Assembly (NCBI GenBank): GCA_045536815.1
Contig: JAZSOH010000021.1
Location: forward strand, 62,001-126,000
DNA from: UMGS1279 sp045536815
GTDB taxonomy: Bacteria; Bacillota; Clostridia; Oscillospirales; Acutalibacteraceae
Direction: 5' to 3'
DNA: 64,000 nt
Numbering within the stretch: position 1 is the first letter of the stretch; each line of letters starts with the position of its first letter. The notes beneath the pieces were generated by a model. It did not search any database. It was not told the origin of the DNA and saw only the letters and a program-made list of their open reading frames with translations. This document shows, in pieces, positions 16,897 through 25,266 of the stretch. The position numbers and the translations under genes were made by a program.

Positions 16897-17910
16897 ATAT
16901 AGTTTTTCGTGATGGAATCCGTTTGATTTTTCGGTTAGGGCTTCGAAACGAAATCCTTCACTTCTAAGATAGCTTATTATGTAGGGAAGCGCTTCAACGC
17001 TAGTATTTTTCGAAGAGGCGTCGTGCATTAAAATACAAATTTCATCTTTTCCTTTGCTCCCCGTTTTTATATTCTCTAAAATTTTATTAACCGACACTCG
17101 CGGTCTTTCGGCATCGCCTGAATCTACATTCCAGTCGAAAAAGAAATAACCTTTTTTAAGGACACTTTTGGTAAGCCTTGTCATAATGCCTTTGTTATAC
17201 TTTTTGCTTATAAGATTACTGCTGCCGCCCGGAAAACGCATTAGGTTTGTTTTGTTCCCCGTAATGCTTTCAACCTTTTTATCAATAGCCGAAAGGTCGG
17301 CGAAAAAACTTTTCTCTGTTTTGTAAATTGACCACTCGTGAGTATTTGTGTGCAACCCGATAGTATGTCCCGCCTCTTTTATCTTGCTAACATATTCTAT
17401 CTTCTTTGTGTTCATAACAAAAAAGGTTGCTTTAGCGTTGCCCGCTTTTAAAACATTTAATATTTTAAGTGTATTTTCTGACGGGCCATCGTCAAAAGTA
17501 AGGTAACATACCTTAGGTCCCGTATTTTGTGATTTGTAATAGGCTAAACTTTTCCCCACTTTTTCTGTAGACTTAGGTGCCTTAGTTTTTTTAAGAGAAT
17601 CAAGCTCTTTTTTAAGCTCATCATTTTCTTTCTTTAAATCTTCGGCGATTTGTTCTTTAGCTTTAAGCTCACTTTGTGTGCCTGAAAGCTTACTGTCTAG
17701 GTCATTTATAGTTTGCTTTTTTTCTTCATTTTCGTTTTTTAGGGCGCTTTTTTCTTTTTCTAAAACACTTATTTTGCTATTTAGCTCTTTATTCGAATTT
17801 TGAACCGAATAATACTGCAAGGTTAAAACCGAAGCCCCAAGAACCATAACAATTACAAGCGACAAAAATGAGAAAAACCAGGTCTTTACCTTCCTTTTGT
17901 CTTTGGTCAT
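16891..17910 (-). CDS. membrane-anchored polysaccharide deacetylase (NodB domain)
   Basis: 339 residues: an N-terminal membrane anchor (~12-35), a long charged coiled coil (~40-120) and an extracellular NodB-type carbohydrate esterase 4 domain (~140-335). Motifs present: TFDDGPS (catalytic and metal aspartates), HTNTH (metal histidines), RFPGGSSN, DWNVDSGD and ILMHD. Such proteins deacetylate peptidoglycan GlcNAc or related polymers, giving lysozyme resistance or shaping the wall. The start is the ATG at 17910, preceded by AAAGGGGTGA; an upstream ATG at 17934 lies before that site. Convergent with the MATE gene. Confidence 0.92.
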   Translation of the reverse strand: MTKDKRKVKTWFFSFLSLVIVMVLGASVLTLQYYSVQNSNKELNSKISVLEKEKSALKNENEEKKQTINDLDSKLSGTQSELKAKEQIAEDLKKENDELKKELDSLKKTKAPKSTEKVGKSLAYYKSQNTGPKVCYLTFDDGPSENTLKILNVLKAGNAKATFFVMNTKKIEYVSKIKEAGHTIGLHTNTHEWSIYKTEKSFFADLSAIDKKVESITGNKTNLMRFPGGSSNLISKKYNKGIMTRLTKSVLKKGYFFFDWNVDSGDAERPRVSVNKILENIKTGSKGKDEICILMHDASSKNTSVEALPYIISYLRSEGFRFEALTEKSNGFHHEKLYN

Positions 17911-18052
17911 ACCGTCACCCCTTTCTTTTCGCATATTACATTATTATTGTAACATACCTTTTTATATAAGTAAAACAAAATTTATCTTTATTTATAATTT
18001 TTCAAAAATGTCGAAACAAAGAACAGAAAAATGAGGAAATCGCAAAAATATG

Positions 18053-18080
18053 TTGAAAAATCTTTAAAAAATGATATAAT
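18053..18080 (+). promoter_or_regulatory. promoter of degV-family gene
   Basis: TTGAAA (18053-18058), 16-bp spacer, TATAAT (18075-18080), 35 bp upstream of the chosen start codon. Confidence 0.65.
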
Positions 18081-18114
18081 AATCTTGATACTTTTATTTC
18101 TTGGAGGTACCACA

Positions 18115-18978
18115 ATGGCAGATAAAAAAGTTATTATTAGCTGCGACAGCAGTTGCGACATTGGGAAAGAACTTTGCGAACGCTATAATATTATATTGAA
18201 CCCTTTTCGTATAACTCTTGGTGATGAGTCTTTTATTGATGGTGTTAATATCACTCCTGATGATATTTACGATTATCACGCGAGAACGGGAAATCTCGCC
18301 AAAACCTCTGCAACCAACGTTGCTGAGCATGAGGACTTTTTTAATGAGCACACCAAGGATGGTAATGAGCTTATTTTCTTTACCATTGGCTCGGGTTTTT
18401 CGGCTAACAATCAAGCCGCCAAGCTTGCTGCCGAGGATATGGACGATGTTTATGTTATAGATTCGGCTAATCTTTCTACCGGTGTTGGCCTTTTAGTTAT
18501 TGCCGCCGCCGAGATGGCGCAAAACGGAAAAAGCGCAAAAGAAATAGTAGAAGAAATTGAAATACTCAAACCAAAAGTAAACGCTTCGTTTGTTATTGAT
18601 AGTTTGGAATATTTGCACAAGGGCGGTCGCTGTTCTGCAGTTGCGGCTTTAGGCGCAAATCTTTTAAAGCTTAAACCCTGTATTGAGGTTAAAAACGGCT
18701 CTATGGCGGTTGGCAAAAAGTATCGAGGCAGGTTTGATTTGGTCGTTCCCGAATATGTTAAAGAGCGTCTTGTAAACCCTGACAACATCATAACCGACCG
18801 CGTTTTTGTTACCCATGCAGGTTGTGATGATGCAGTTGTTGAGGCTGCAGTAAACGCAGTTAAATCAACCCTTAAATGTGATGAGCTTTTCGTTACAAGG
18901 GCAGGCACAACCGTTTCCGGCCACTGCGGAAGAAACACCTTAGGCGTTTTGTTTATTCAAAAAACTGATGTTGAATAA
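18115..18978 (+). CDS. DegV family fatty-acid-binding protein
   Basis: 287-residue cytoplasmic protein of the DegV family. N-terminal SCDSSCDIGKELCERYNI, the TSATNVAEHEDFF segment that contacts the lipid carboxylate, and YLHKGGRCSAVAALGANLL are typical. Some members (FakB) bind a fatty acid for phosphorylation by FakA; which role applies here is unknown, and no fakA is in the window. The start is the ATG at 18115 after GGAGGT; the longer frame from 18031 overlaps the promoter. Single-gene unit ending in a strong hairpin. Confidence 0.92.
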   Translation: MADKKVIISCDSSCDIGKELCERYNIILNPFRITLGDESFIDGVNITPDDIYDYHARTGNLAKTSATNVAEHEDFFNEHTKDGNELIFFTIGSGFSANNQAAKLAAEDMDDVYVIDSANLSTGVGLLVIAAAEMAQNGKSAKEIVEEIEILKPKVNASFVIDSLEYLHKGGRCSAVAALGANLLKLKPCIEVKNGSMAVGKKYRGRFDLVVPEYVKERLVNPDNIITDRVFVTHAGCDDAVVEAAVNAVKSTLKCDELFVTRAGTTVSGHCGRNTLGVLFIQKTDVE

Positions 18979-19004
18979 TTAAATTCAAAATTAAAAAGCT
19001 ATGG

Positions 19005-19046
19005 AAAGGGAGACACTTCGTAAAGAAGGTGTCTCCCTTTTATTTT
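19005..19046. terminator. terminator between degV-family gene and small membrane-protein gene
   Basis: AAAGGGAGACACCTT-type stem (19005-19040, pairing with AAGGTGTCTCCCTTT) followed by T residues on the plus strand; can also terminate the convergent small gene. Confidence 0.8.
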
Positions 19047-19049
19047 TTG

Positions 19050-19238
19050 TTATTTAATAAGCGTTTGCATACCGTCTACAAAATCACTTACCGCTCTTAG
19101 CGCTTTCGATGTCCCCTTTGTAACGGTTCTCTTTGTGGTTTTGTTTTTCATAACCATTTTACCCGCAGTTACAACAGCCGCGCCTGCAATCATTCCCGCG
19201 CCCATTCCTTTAATAAAATTTGATGACGATTTATTCAA
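19050..19238 (-). CDS. small glycine/alanine-rich membrane protein, YtxH-like
   Basis: 62-residue protein with one hydrophobic Gly/Ala-rich segment (FIKGMGAGMIAGAAVVTAGK, residues ~7-26) followed by a basic Lys/Thr-rich stretch and a short helix. The pattern resembles the small YtxH-type proteins common in clostridia; the function is unknown. The start chosen is a TTG at 19238, preceded by AAAGGAG at 9 nt; the next upstream in-frame start would include the ribosome site. Convergent with the degV-family gene. Confidence 0.6.
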   Translation of the reverse strand: MNKSSSNFIKGMGAGMIAGAAVVTAGKMVMKNKTTKRTVTKGTSKALRAVSDFVDGMQTLIK

Positions 19239-19383
19239 AATAGTTTCTCCTTTCAAATTACATATAATATTTTTAGAGTTTTTACTCTTTAAATATTTTG
19301 CCCGAAAGAAGAAAAATCTATACTCTTTTAAAAGTATAGATTTTTTCCAATTTTAAAATTTTATTTATTTTTGAACATCTTTT

Positions 19384-19620
19384 TCAAAACAACTCATCAA
19401 CAGATACGTTCAAGATTTTAGCAATAACTAAAAGTTCTATGTCAGTACATATCCTAATCTGTCCTTCAAGTTTTGAATAACTTGTAGGGTTTATATCTAC
19501 ACCCAATATTTGCATTTTCGATATAAAATCTTTTTGTTTTATTCCACTAAGTTTTCTAAGCTTTTCTATATTTTTGCCAACGATATTAGCCGAGCCATAT
19601 TCCTGTTTTCTTATCTTCAT
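19384..19620 (-). CDS. XRE-family helix-turn-helix regulator
   Basis: 78-residue protein that is almost entirely a Cro/CI-type DNA-binding domain: NIEKLRKLSGIKQKDFISKMQILGV, then the recognition-helix region NPTSYSKLEGQIRICTDIELLVIAKILNVSVDELF. No sensor domain is present, so it probably acts as a small dimeric repressor. It resembles the regulator at 35471-35710 (shared TDIE.. IA... NVS.. EL ending), suggesting paralogues. GAGGG precedes the ATG. Targets unknown; its neighbour is the phosphoglycerate mutase gene on the same strand. Confidence 0.85.
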   Translation of the reverse strand: MKIRKQEYGSANIVGKNIEKLRKLSGIKQKDFISKMQILGVDINPTSYSKLEGQIRICTDIELLVIAKILNVSVDELF

Positions 19621-19677
19621 GAAAACACCCTCTTATAATTCTATATATGAATTATAATCTTTCTTAATTGTAAATTT

Positions 19678-20886
19678 TTACTTTTTCATAAGAAGTTTAT
19701 CCATCACCGAGGGGCCGAAATCAATAAAGTTTCCTGTATCTTTTGCAGTATTTTCATTTATTGTTTCGGGTCCTGAAACCTCGCTTTCGCTATCAAAAAT
19801 AAGATAAGGCACAGGGTCGCTTACGTGGGTTTTTACGGTGAGCGGGGTTGGGTGATCGGGCATAACTAAAATGCGGTGAGGCGTGCCCTTTAAATATTCA
19901 CAAAGAGGTCCTACAACAAGCTCGTCGATAAGCTCAATGGACCTAACCTTGTTTTCAACCTCGCCTCTATGTCCACATTCGTCAGGAGCTTCCATATGTA
20001 CGTAAACAAGGTCGCAGCCCTTTTCGAAAAGAGAAATTGCTGCGTCTTTCTTTGCGGCAAAATCAGTGTCAATATATCCCGTTGCGCCCTTTATTTCGGG
20101 AGCTTCCATATTAGCGCATTTTCCTATTCCGCGAAGAAGGTCAACCGCCGAAACAACAGCGCCTTTCACCCCGTTTTTAGCCTTAAAATCGAGAAGGCTG
20201 GGCTTTCTGCCCTCGCCCCAAAGCCAAATGGAGTTTGCAGGGCGTTTGCCTCTTTTCACCCTTTCTATATTAACAGGGTGGTCTTTTAAAAGGTCGTAGC
20301 TTTTTTTCATAAGCTCTAAAAGAGGGGCGGCGTTTATATTATCGCTTAAATAATCACCTATAACCCTTCCACTTATATCGTGAGGCGGAGTCATAGTGCC
20401 AAGCTCGGTTGTACCGTTTTTAATTACAAGGCAGTGTCTATAGCTAACGCCCGAATAGAATTTATAAATTTCGTTTCCAAGCTTTTCTTCCACAAACTTT
20501 ATAATTTCTTCGGCCTCTTTGGTGGAAATATCGTCGGCGCAGTAATCAACCATTGTTTTATCTTCGTAGTTTTCCTCTTCGGAAAGGGTTACAAGGTTGG
20601 TTCGCATCGCCACATCGGTTTTTTCAAGGTCAATACCGATACTTGCCGCCTCAAGTGGCGAACGTCCCGTATAACAAACCAAAGGGTCATAGCCCATAAC
20701 CGAAAGGTTTGCAACGTCGCTACCGGGTTTAAGCCCGTTTGCAACGGTGCGGCAAAGACCTACCTCGCCTTTTTTTGCAAGGCTATCTATATTAGGCTTT
20801 TTTGCAACCTGCATTGGAGTCTTTCCCGAAAGCTCGGGTACGGGGTAATCTGCCATTCCGTCTAAAAGTAAAACCAAATATTTCAT
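19678..20886 (-). CDS. cofactor-independent phosphoglycerate mutase, archaeal-type (ApgM)
   Basis: 402-residue metalloenzyme of the alkaline-phosphatase superfamily interconverting 3- and 2-phosphoglycerate. It matches the ApgM/ThrH-like clade rather than GpmI: LLDGMADYPVPELSGKTPM (metal aspartate), GLKPGSDVANLSVMGYDP with the serine nucleophile, YVHMEAPDECGHRG and VMPDHPTP metal ligands. In Gram-positive bacteria such genes sometimes sit with threonine genes as phosphoserine phosphatases, so the substrate is not certain. AGGGAG precedes the ATG. The upstream gene on the same strand is the HMGL-family acyltransferase, 28 bp away, so they may be co-transcribed. Confidence 0.88.
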   Translation of the reverse strand: MKYLVLLLDGMADYPVPELSGKTPMQVAKKPNIDSLAKKGEVGLCRTVANGLKPGSDVANLSVMGYDPLVCYTGRSPLEAASIGIDLEKTDVAMRTNLVTLSEEENYEDKTMVDYCADDISTKEAEEIIKFVEEKLGNEIYKFYSGVSYRHCLVIKNGTTELGTMTPPHDISGRVIGDYLSDNINAAPLLELMKKSYDLLKDHPVNIERVKRGKRPANSIWLWGEGRKPSLLDFKAKNGVKGAVVSAVDLLRGIGKCANMEAPEIKGATGYIDTDFAAKKDAAISLFEKGCDLVYVHMEAPDECGHRGEVENKVRSIELIDELVVGPLCEYLKGTPHRILVMPDHPTPLTVKTHVSDPVPYLIFDSESEVSGPETINENTAKDTGNFIDFGPSVMDKLLMKK

Positions 20887-20914
20887 TATATTCTCCCTTG
20901 TAATCTACCTAAAA

Positions 20915-22309
20915 TTATTCTGTACGGCTTTGACGCATGGTAAGAAGATGCGGCAAATGAAGTCTTACCTGATGCTCAAGCTCATTATCACCTATAACGG
21001 TTGTTCTGCCCTGTTCATACTCTGAATCTACCCATTCTTTAATTAAAGCAACGCCCGGGTGGGTTTTGTCGATTTTGTGAGCGTCAGAAAGCATAAAATA
21101 TGTATTTATCCAAGCCGAAATACCTGCAAGTCCCGAATGTGCATCAACAAGCACAATAGGAGGTCTGCCCAAAATGTCGGCAGTATTGAATATACAGTAA
21201 ATCTCCTCATCCTTATTAAGACCATCGGCGTGTATGCCCGCTCTTGTCGCGTTAAATGCGCGGCCAACATAGGGTGTTCTTGGCGGAATTTCAAAACGAA
21301 GCTTATTTTCAAAATATTCAGCAATTTCGGTGATAACTCGCAGATTCATACCGCCCGTTGTACCTTTAAGCTGACAGTACTCGATAACCATAGCCTCAAG
21401 CGGAGTATTACCTGTTCTTTCACCTATGCCAAGAAGAGAAGTGTTGACCGAAGCACAGCCATAAAGCCAAGAAGTAACGGCATTTGGAACAGCGTTATAA
21501 AAATCGTTATGCCCGTGCCACTCTAAATACTCGCTTGGAACACCGGAATAGTTTGTAAGACCATAAATGATTTGTTGAACGCTTCTTGGAAGCACAACGC
21601 CCGGCACCGAAGAGCCAAGGCCCAAGGTGTCGCAAGCGCGGATTTTAATAGGAACACCCGCTTCTTTTGAGAGCTGCATAAGCTTTTCGGCAAAGGGTAA
21701 AACAAAGCCGAAAAGGTCGGCCCTTGTGATGTCTTCAAAATGGCAACGCGGAACTACACCCGCCTCTAAAGCGGCGCAAATAACCTTTAAATACTTATTC
21801 ATCGCTTTTTCGCGGTCGAGCTTTAGCTTTTTATAAATATGATAATCCGAGCAGGAAACCAAAATTCCCGTTTCTTTAATTTCCATATCTTTAACAAGCT
21901 CGAAGTCCTTTTCGTTTGCCCTTATCCAAGAGGTGATTTCGGGGAAATCGTAGCCCATTTCTCTACATTTAATAACCGCCTCTTTATCCTTAGGAGAATA
22001 AAGGAAAAATTCGCTTTGCCTTATGATTCCCGCGCCATTATCCAGCCTGTGCAAAAGAGTATAAAGGTCGGCGATTTCATCTACTGTATAGGGGGAACGT
22101 GCCTGTTGCCCGTCGCGAAAGGTTGTATCTGTTATGTAAATTTTTTCGGGCAAATTCATGGGAACTATTCTTTGGTTGAAAACAAGCTTGGGTATCTCGT
22201 TATAGGGATACATATTTCTAAAATAGTTTCCATCCTCGGGATTATAATAGTTAAAGCCAAGCTCTAAAAGGCCGCTCTTTTCATTAAATTTTGGCTTCAT
22301 ATTAGCCAT
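20915..22309 (-). CDS. HMGL-family acyltransferase (isopropylmalate/homocitrate synthase superfamily; possible Re-citrate synthase)
   Basis: 464-residue cytoplasmic TIM-barrel enzyme of the DRE-TIM superfamily. The motif TDTTFRDGQQARSP, the metal-binding WHGHNDFYNAVPN and LLGIGERTGNTPLEAM are characteristic of enzymes that condense acetyl-CoA with a 2-keto acid. No C-terminal leucine-sensing LeuA domain is evident, and the long N-terminal extension (NYFRNMYPYNEIPKLVF) sets it apart from LeuA and NifV. Such clostridial sequences are often labelled isopropylmalate synthase; some are Re-citrate synthases, which would feed glutamate synthesis. Start: ATG at 22309 after AGGAG. Confidence 0.75.
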   Translation of the reverse strand: MANMKPKFNEKSGLLELGFNYYNPEDGNYFRNMYPYNEIPKLVFNQRIVPMNLPEKIYITDTTFRDGQQARSPYTVDEIADLYTLLHRLDNGAGIIRQSEFFLYSPKDKEAVIKCREMGYDFPEITSWIRANEKDFELVKDMEIKETGILVSCSDYHIYKKLKLDREKAMNKYLKVICAALEAGVVPRCHFEDITRADLFGFVLPFAEKLMQLSKEAGVPIKIRACDTLGLGSSVPGVVLPRSVQQIIYGLTNYSGVPSEYLEWHGHNDFYNAVPNAVTSWLYGCASVNTSLLGIGERTGNTPLEAMVIEYCQLKGTTGGMNLRVITEIAEYFENKLRFEIPPRTPYVGRAFNATRAGIHADGLNKDEEIYCIFNTADILGRPPIVLVDAHSGLAGISAWINTYFMLSDAHKIDKTHPGVALIKEWVDSEYEQGRTTVIGDNELEHQVRLHLPHLLTMRQSRTE

Positions 22310-22395
22310 TTTTAACATCTCCTAAATATGCATATTGCCGCTTTTACAGAAAATTCCCGTAAAAGCGGCATTTGAAATTAAATATTATTTATTCT

Positions 22396-23454
22396 TTATT
22401 CTGCTTTAATTTCAACTGTATTTTCTTTGTTTACAAGGCAAACAAAGGTGTTGCCTGCATTGTAATCTACTGTTCCACCTTCGGCGGTGGTAATTTTAAT
22501 CGGGTTAGAAGCGGCACCCTTTGTCCATTTAATAGGCATATATGCGCCATTTGTTACATAAAAGCCTTCGCCACCCTCAAGGTGAGTTTTAACTACGCCC
22601 TTTGAATCGTTAGCAAAGGGTGTAACAGTGGTTTTTAAGATTAAAACGTTTTTAAAGGTAACATCTTCACCTGTATTATAATCTTTTTGAACATTTTGAC
22701 CGTTATAGCGTGTATATCTTTTTGTTTCAGCATTATATTTGAAGTTGGAAATATAGCTACCCGACATTTTAACGCTCGCAGAAATACATGCACCGCCTGC
22801 GGGGGTAACTTCTTTGTCACCGCTTACAAAGTTTTGCCAAGCGGCTTCCTCGCCTTTAAGGGTTGTTCTATAGCCGAGTTTTTCATAACCTGTTGAAAGC
22901 TTTTCACCGTCGGTATAAAGGGTATGCTCAGAAGCCTTGCCGTTTTTGTGGCGGAAGCCATAGCTTGATTCCCCGCCAGAAAGCAAGTTAAAGTTGTCCA
23001 TTCCAAGCTCTTTCATATGAGGAACGGCCTGAGACTTATTAGCGCCTGCATGGGTATAAATTGCATCGTGCCCCATAGCAAGTTCTGCATGCGAATAACG
23101 TGCAGAGCGAATGCTGCCTACCCTTGGCATATTTTTAACGTCCTTAAACACGGCAACAAACCTTGTGATACCGCCTTCAGCGTATGCTTCATAAATTATA
23201 TCAGCCTTTGAAAGACCGCCTTGAACACTTTGCGCAACCGAAACGTTGTTAACCATTATCGCTGCAGGGCGTTTGCCCCAAGCCGACGAGTCCATTTCAA
23301 GACCGGTTAAAGGGTTTAATGTTTTAGTAACTGCCTCACCCTCGCTGGTGGTTGGAGGTGTAATATCAGAATTTTCTTCCCCTTCTTTTTTACAAGCGGA
23401 AAGAGAAAAAACCATTGTGAAAGCAAGAAGTAAAGATAAAGCCTTAATTTTCAT
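22396..23454 (-). CDS. DUF3048 domain lipoprotein (YerB-like)
   Basis: 352 residues with a lipoprotein signal peptide (FTMVFSLSAC, lipidated cysteine at residue 21), so it is anchored outside the membrane. The mature part is the DUF3048 fold: NPLTGLEMDSSAWGKRPAAIMVNN, QGGLSKADIIYEAYAEGGITR, VGSIRSARYSHAEL and a C-terminal beta-rich half. The Bacillus homologue YerB has been linked to conjugation control; the general function is unknown. GGAGG precedes the ATG. Single gene, divergent from the phosphatase gene at 23616. Confidence 0.9.
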   Translation of the reverse strand: MKIKALSLLLAFTMVFSLSACKKEGEENSDITPPTTSEGEAVTKTLNPLTGLEMDSSAWGKRPAAIMVNNVSVAQSVQGGLSKADIIYEAYAEGGITRFVAVFKDVKNMPRVGSIRSARYSHAELAMGHDAIYTHAGANKSQAVPHMKELGMDNFNLLSGGESSYGFRHKNGKASEHTLYTDGEKLSTGYEKLGYRTTLKGEEAAWQNFVSGDKEVTPAGGACISASVKMSGSYISNFKYNAETKRYTRYNGQNVQKDYNTGEDVTFKNVLILKTTVTPFANDSKGVVKTHLEGGEGFYVTNGAYMPIKWTKGAASNPIKITTAEGGTVDYNAGNTFVCLVNKENTVEIKAE

Positions 23455-23615
23455 AAAAATCCTCCAAAGAATTTAATATATACTTATTATATATCCTCAA
23501 CTTCTCTTTTGCAATATTATTTGCAGATTTTTTTATCTTTTCCAAATTTTTAAAGGGTAGATATCTTTTGAATTTTATGTTAAAATAAACTTGTGATTTT
23601 AAATGGAGGAAACGT

Positions 23616-24269
23616 ATGAATAACTTAAATCTTGTTCTTTTTGACCTTGACGGCACCCTAACCGACCCTTGCCTTGGAATCACAAATTCGGTTATGTACG
23701 CCCTTAAAAAATTTGGCTACCCTGTGCCCGAAAGGGAAAAGCTTCACTTTTTTATTGGTCCACCGCTTGTAGATTCTTTCATAAAGCTTTTGGGGGTTGA
23801 CCAAAAAAGAGCAGAAGAGCTGGTTTCGGCCTATCGCGAACATTTTTCAAAGGTAGGGCTTTTTGAAAACGAAGTTATTTCGGGCGCTAAGGAGCTTTTA
23901 TCCTCCTTAAAAGCAAAGGGCATAACCATTGTTTTAGCTACCTCGAAGCCTAAAATTTTTGCCGACAAAATTTTAGAGCATTTTTCTCTTTCAAAGTATT
24001 TTGATGAAACCGTTGGCAGCTTTCTAGACGGAAGGCTTACCAATAAAGGCGAGGTTATTGCCGAAGTTTTAAAGCTTTATCCCAACACCCCAAAAACCAA
24101 TACAGTAATGGTTGGTGACAGGTGCTATGACATTTTAGGCGCCCTTGAAAACGGCATCACCCCTATAGGCGTTCTTTGTGGCTACGGTGACAAGGCCGAG
24201 CTTCAAAACGCCGGTGCCGCCCTTATTTTTAACGACCTTTTCGCTCTTAGAGATTATCTTTTAAAATAA
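23616..24269 (+). CDS. HAD-superfamily phosphatase (Gph/PpaX-like)
   Basis: 217-residue haloacid-dehalogenase hydrolase: nucleophile motif I LFDLDGTLTDP (residues 8-18), a helical cap domain, motif II in IVLATSKP, motif III lysine and motif IV VMVGDRCYDILGA. Related to phosphoglycolate phosphatases and PpaX; the substrate is not resolved. GGAGG precedes the ATG. The gene is alone and ends in a strong hairpin terminator, immediately followed by a MITE-like insertion. Confidence 0.9.
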   Translation: MNNLNLVLFDLDGTLTDPCLGITNSVMYALKKFGYPVPEREKLHFFIGPPLVDSFIKLLGVDQKRAEELVSAYREHFSKVGLFENEVISGAKELLSSLKAKGITIVLATSKPKIFADKILEHFSLSKYFDETVGSFLDGRLTNKGEVIAEVLKLYPNTPKTNTVMVGDRCYDILGALENGITPIGVLCGYGDKAELQNAGAALIFNDLFALRDYLLK

Positions 24270-24287
24270 CTTAACATTAAAATTTTT

Positions 24288-24319
24288 GCCCACCTTTCTC
24301 AGCAAAGGTGGGCATTTTT
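24288..24319 (+). terminator. terminator of HAD phosphatase gene
   Basis: Stem GCCCACCTTT/AAAGGTGGGC (24288-24313) followed by ATTTTTG. Confidence 0.85.
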
Positions 24320-24357
24320 GTAATATTTTGCGCCGCCGGAAATAAAATATTTATATA

Positions 24358-24631
24358 GGGTGGCAAGACTTGAACGTGTTACGGTTTCCTTTGCTGCCTT
24401 TTCTCGCCTTGCTTGCGCTTATTTTTGTAAGGCGACAGCCTTACTGCAAATTTCACGCTTCCCCTTTCGAAAAAAGTCAGCTAAGAGAAACTCTTCGACC
24501 TGACAAATTAAGAATTTTTTGGAGAGGCGAAGCCAAAGAGTGCAGTAATACTGCCGTATTGCAAACGATTTGGCAAGCAAAAACGAAAAATTATTATTTG
24601 TAAGGCGTGACAAGTTTAAGTCTTGTCACCC
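24358..24631. mobile_element. MITE-like element with 18-bp terminal inverted repeats and TA target duplication
   Basis: Ends GGGTGGCAAGACTTGAAC (24358-24375) and GTTTAAGTCTTGTCACCC (24614-24631) are inverted copies with 16 of 18 matches, each flanked by TA. The 274-bp interior has further short palindromes (for example TAAGGCGACAGCCTTA) but no plausible gene; a 77-codon frame in it is not protein-like. TA duplication and the length fit a non-autonomous Tc1/mariner-IS630-type element. It sits between the phosphatase terminator and tspO and fills most of that 396-bp gap. Confidence 0.7.
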
Positions 24632-24665
24632 TAGGGCAACAATAACACTGAAAAGAGGTATTTTT

Positions 24666-25136
24666 ATGAATATAAAACCTATACGACTTAAACCGCTTAT
24701 TTTTTGGGTTGGCTCTGCTCTTTTGGCAGGCGGCATAGGTGCGCTTTTGGGCGGAAGCACCGACACCTACAAAGAAATTGTTAAGCCGCCCTTATCTCCG
24801 CCTTCTATTGTTTTTCCTATAGTTTGGTCGATTTTGTATGTTTTAATAGGCCTTGGCGCATACGTTTTAAGCGGAGAAAGAACAAAGCTTTCTTCCGCCG
24901 CTCTTAAGGTTTACCTTATAAACCTTGTTTTTAACTCTCTTTGGCAGCTTATTTTCTTTAGGCTTGAAGCCTATAATTTGGCAGCTATTTGGCTTGGAAT
25001 AATTGTTTTACTCACCTTTATCTTAGTCTTTTTAGCTTATAAGATAAACAAAAAAGCTTTTTTACTTTTTCTTCCCTATCTAATATGGGTTTGCTTCGCC
25101 CTTTATCTTAGCATAGGCGTTGCCGTTTTAAACTGA
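24666..25136 (+). CDS. TspO/MBR family protein
   Basis: 156-residue integral membrane protein with five helices, the expected TspO length. Family landmarks: PPLSPPSIVFPIVWSILYVLIGLGAY between the first two helices, LVFNSLWQLIFFRLEAYNLAA in the middle and Trp/Pro-rich loops. TspO binds porphyrins and cholesterol-like ligands; bacterial roles include stress and tetrapyrrole handling. The start is the ATG at 24666 after AGAGGT; the frame extends upstream into the MITE-like element, which is not coding. The element lies 34 bp upstream, so it may supply or disturb the promoter. Confidence 0.92.
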   Translation: MNIKPIRLKPLIFWVGSALLAGGIGALLGGSTDTYKEIVKPPLSPPSIVFPIVWSILYVLIGLGAYVLSGERTKLSSAALKVYLINLVFNSLWQLIFFRLEAYNLAAIWLGIIVLLTFILVFLAYKINKKAFLLFLPYLIWVCFALYLSIGVAVLN

Positions 25137-25151
25137 ATTTAATAAAAAGTA

Positions 25152-25178
25152 ACCCCCTCGACAAATCGTCGAGGGGTA
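25152..25178. terminator. terminator downstream of tspO
   Basis: Stem CCCCTCGAC/GTCGAGGGG with a short loop, then TAATTTATATTT; it lies between convergent genes. Confidence 0.65.
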
Positions 25179-25266
25179 ATTTATATTTGATTGCTTAAGA
25201 ATTCCCTTATTCGTGTTTGTTTAACCGAATGTGGCTGACCTAAATCGTTATGGGAAAATTCTATTT

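Noticed and set aside
24370..24603. 77-codon frame inside the MITE-like element
   Set aside because: Lies within the inverted repeats, has no ribosome site and no protein-like composition.
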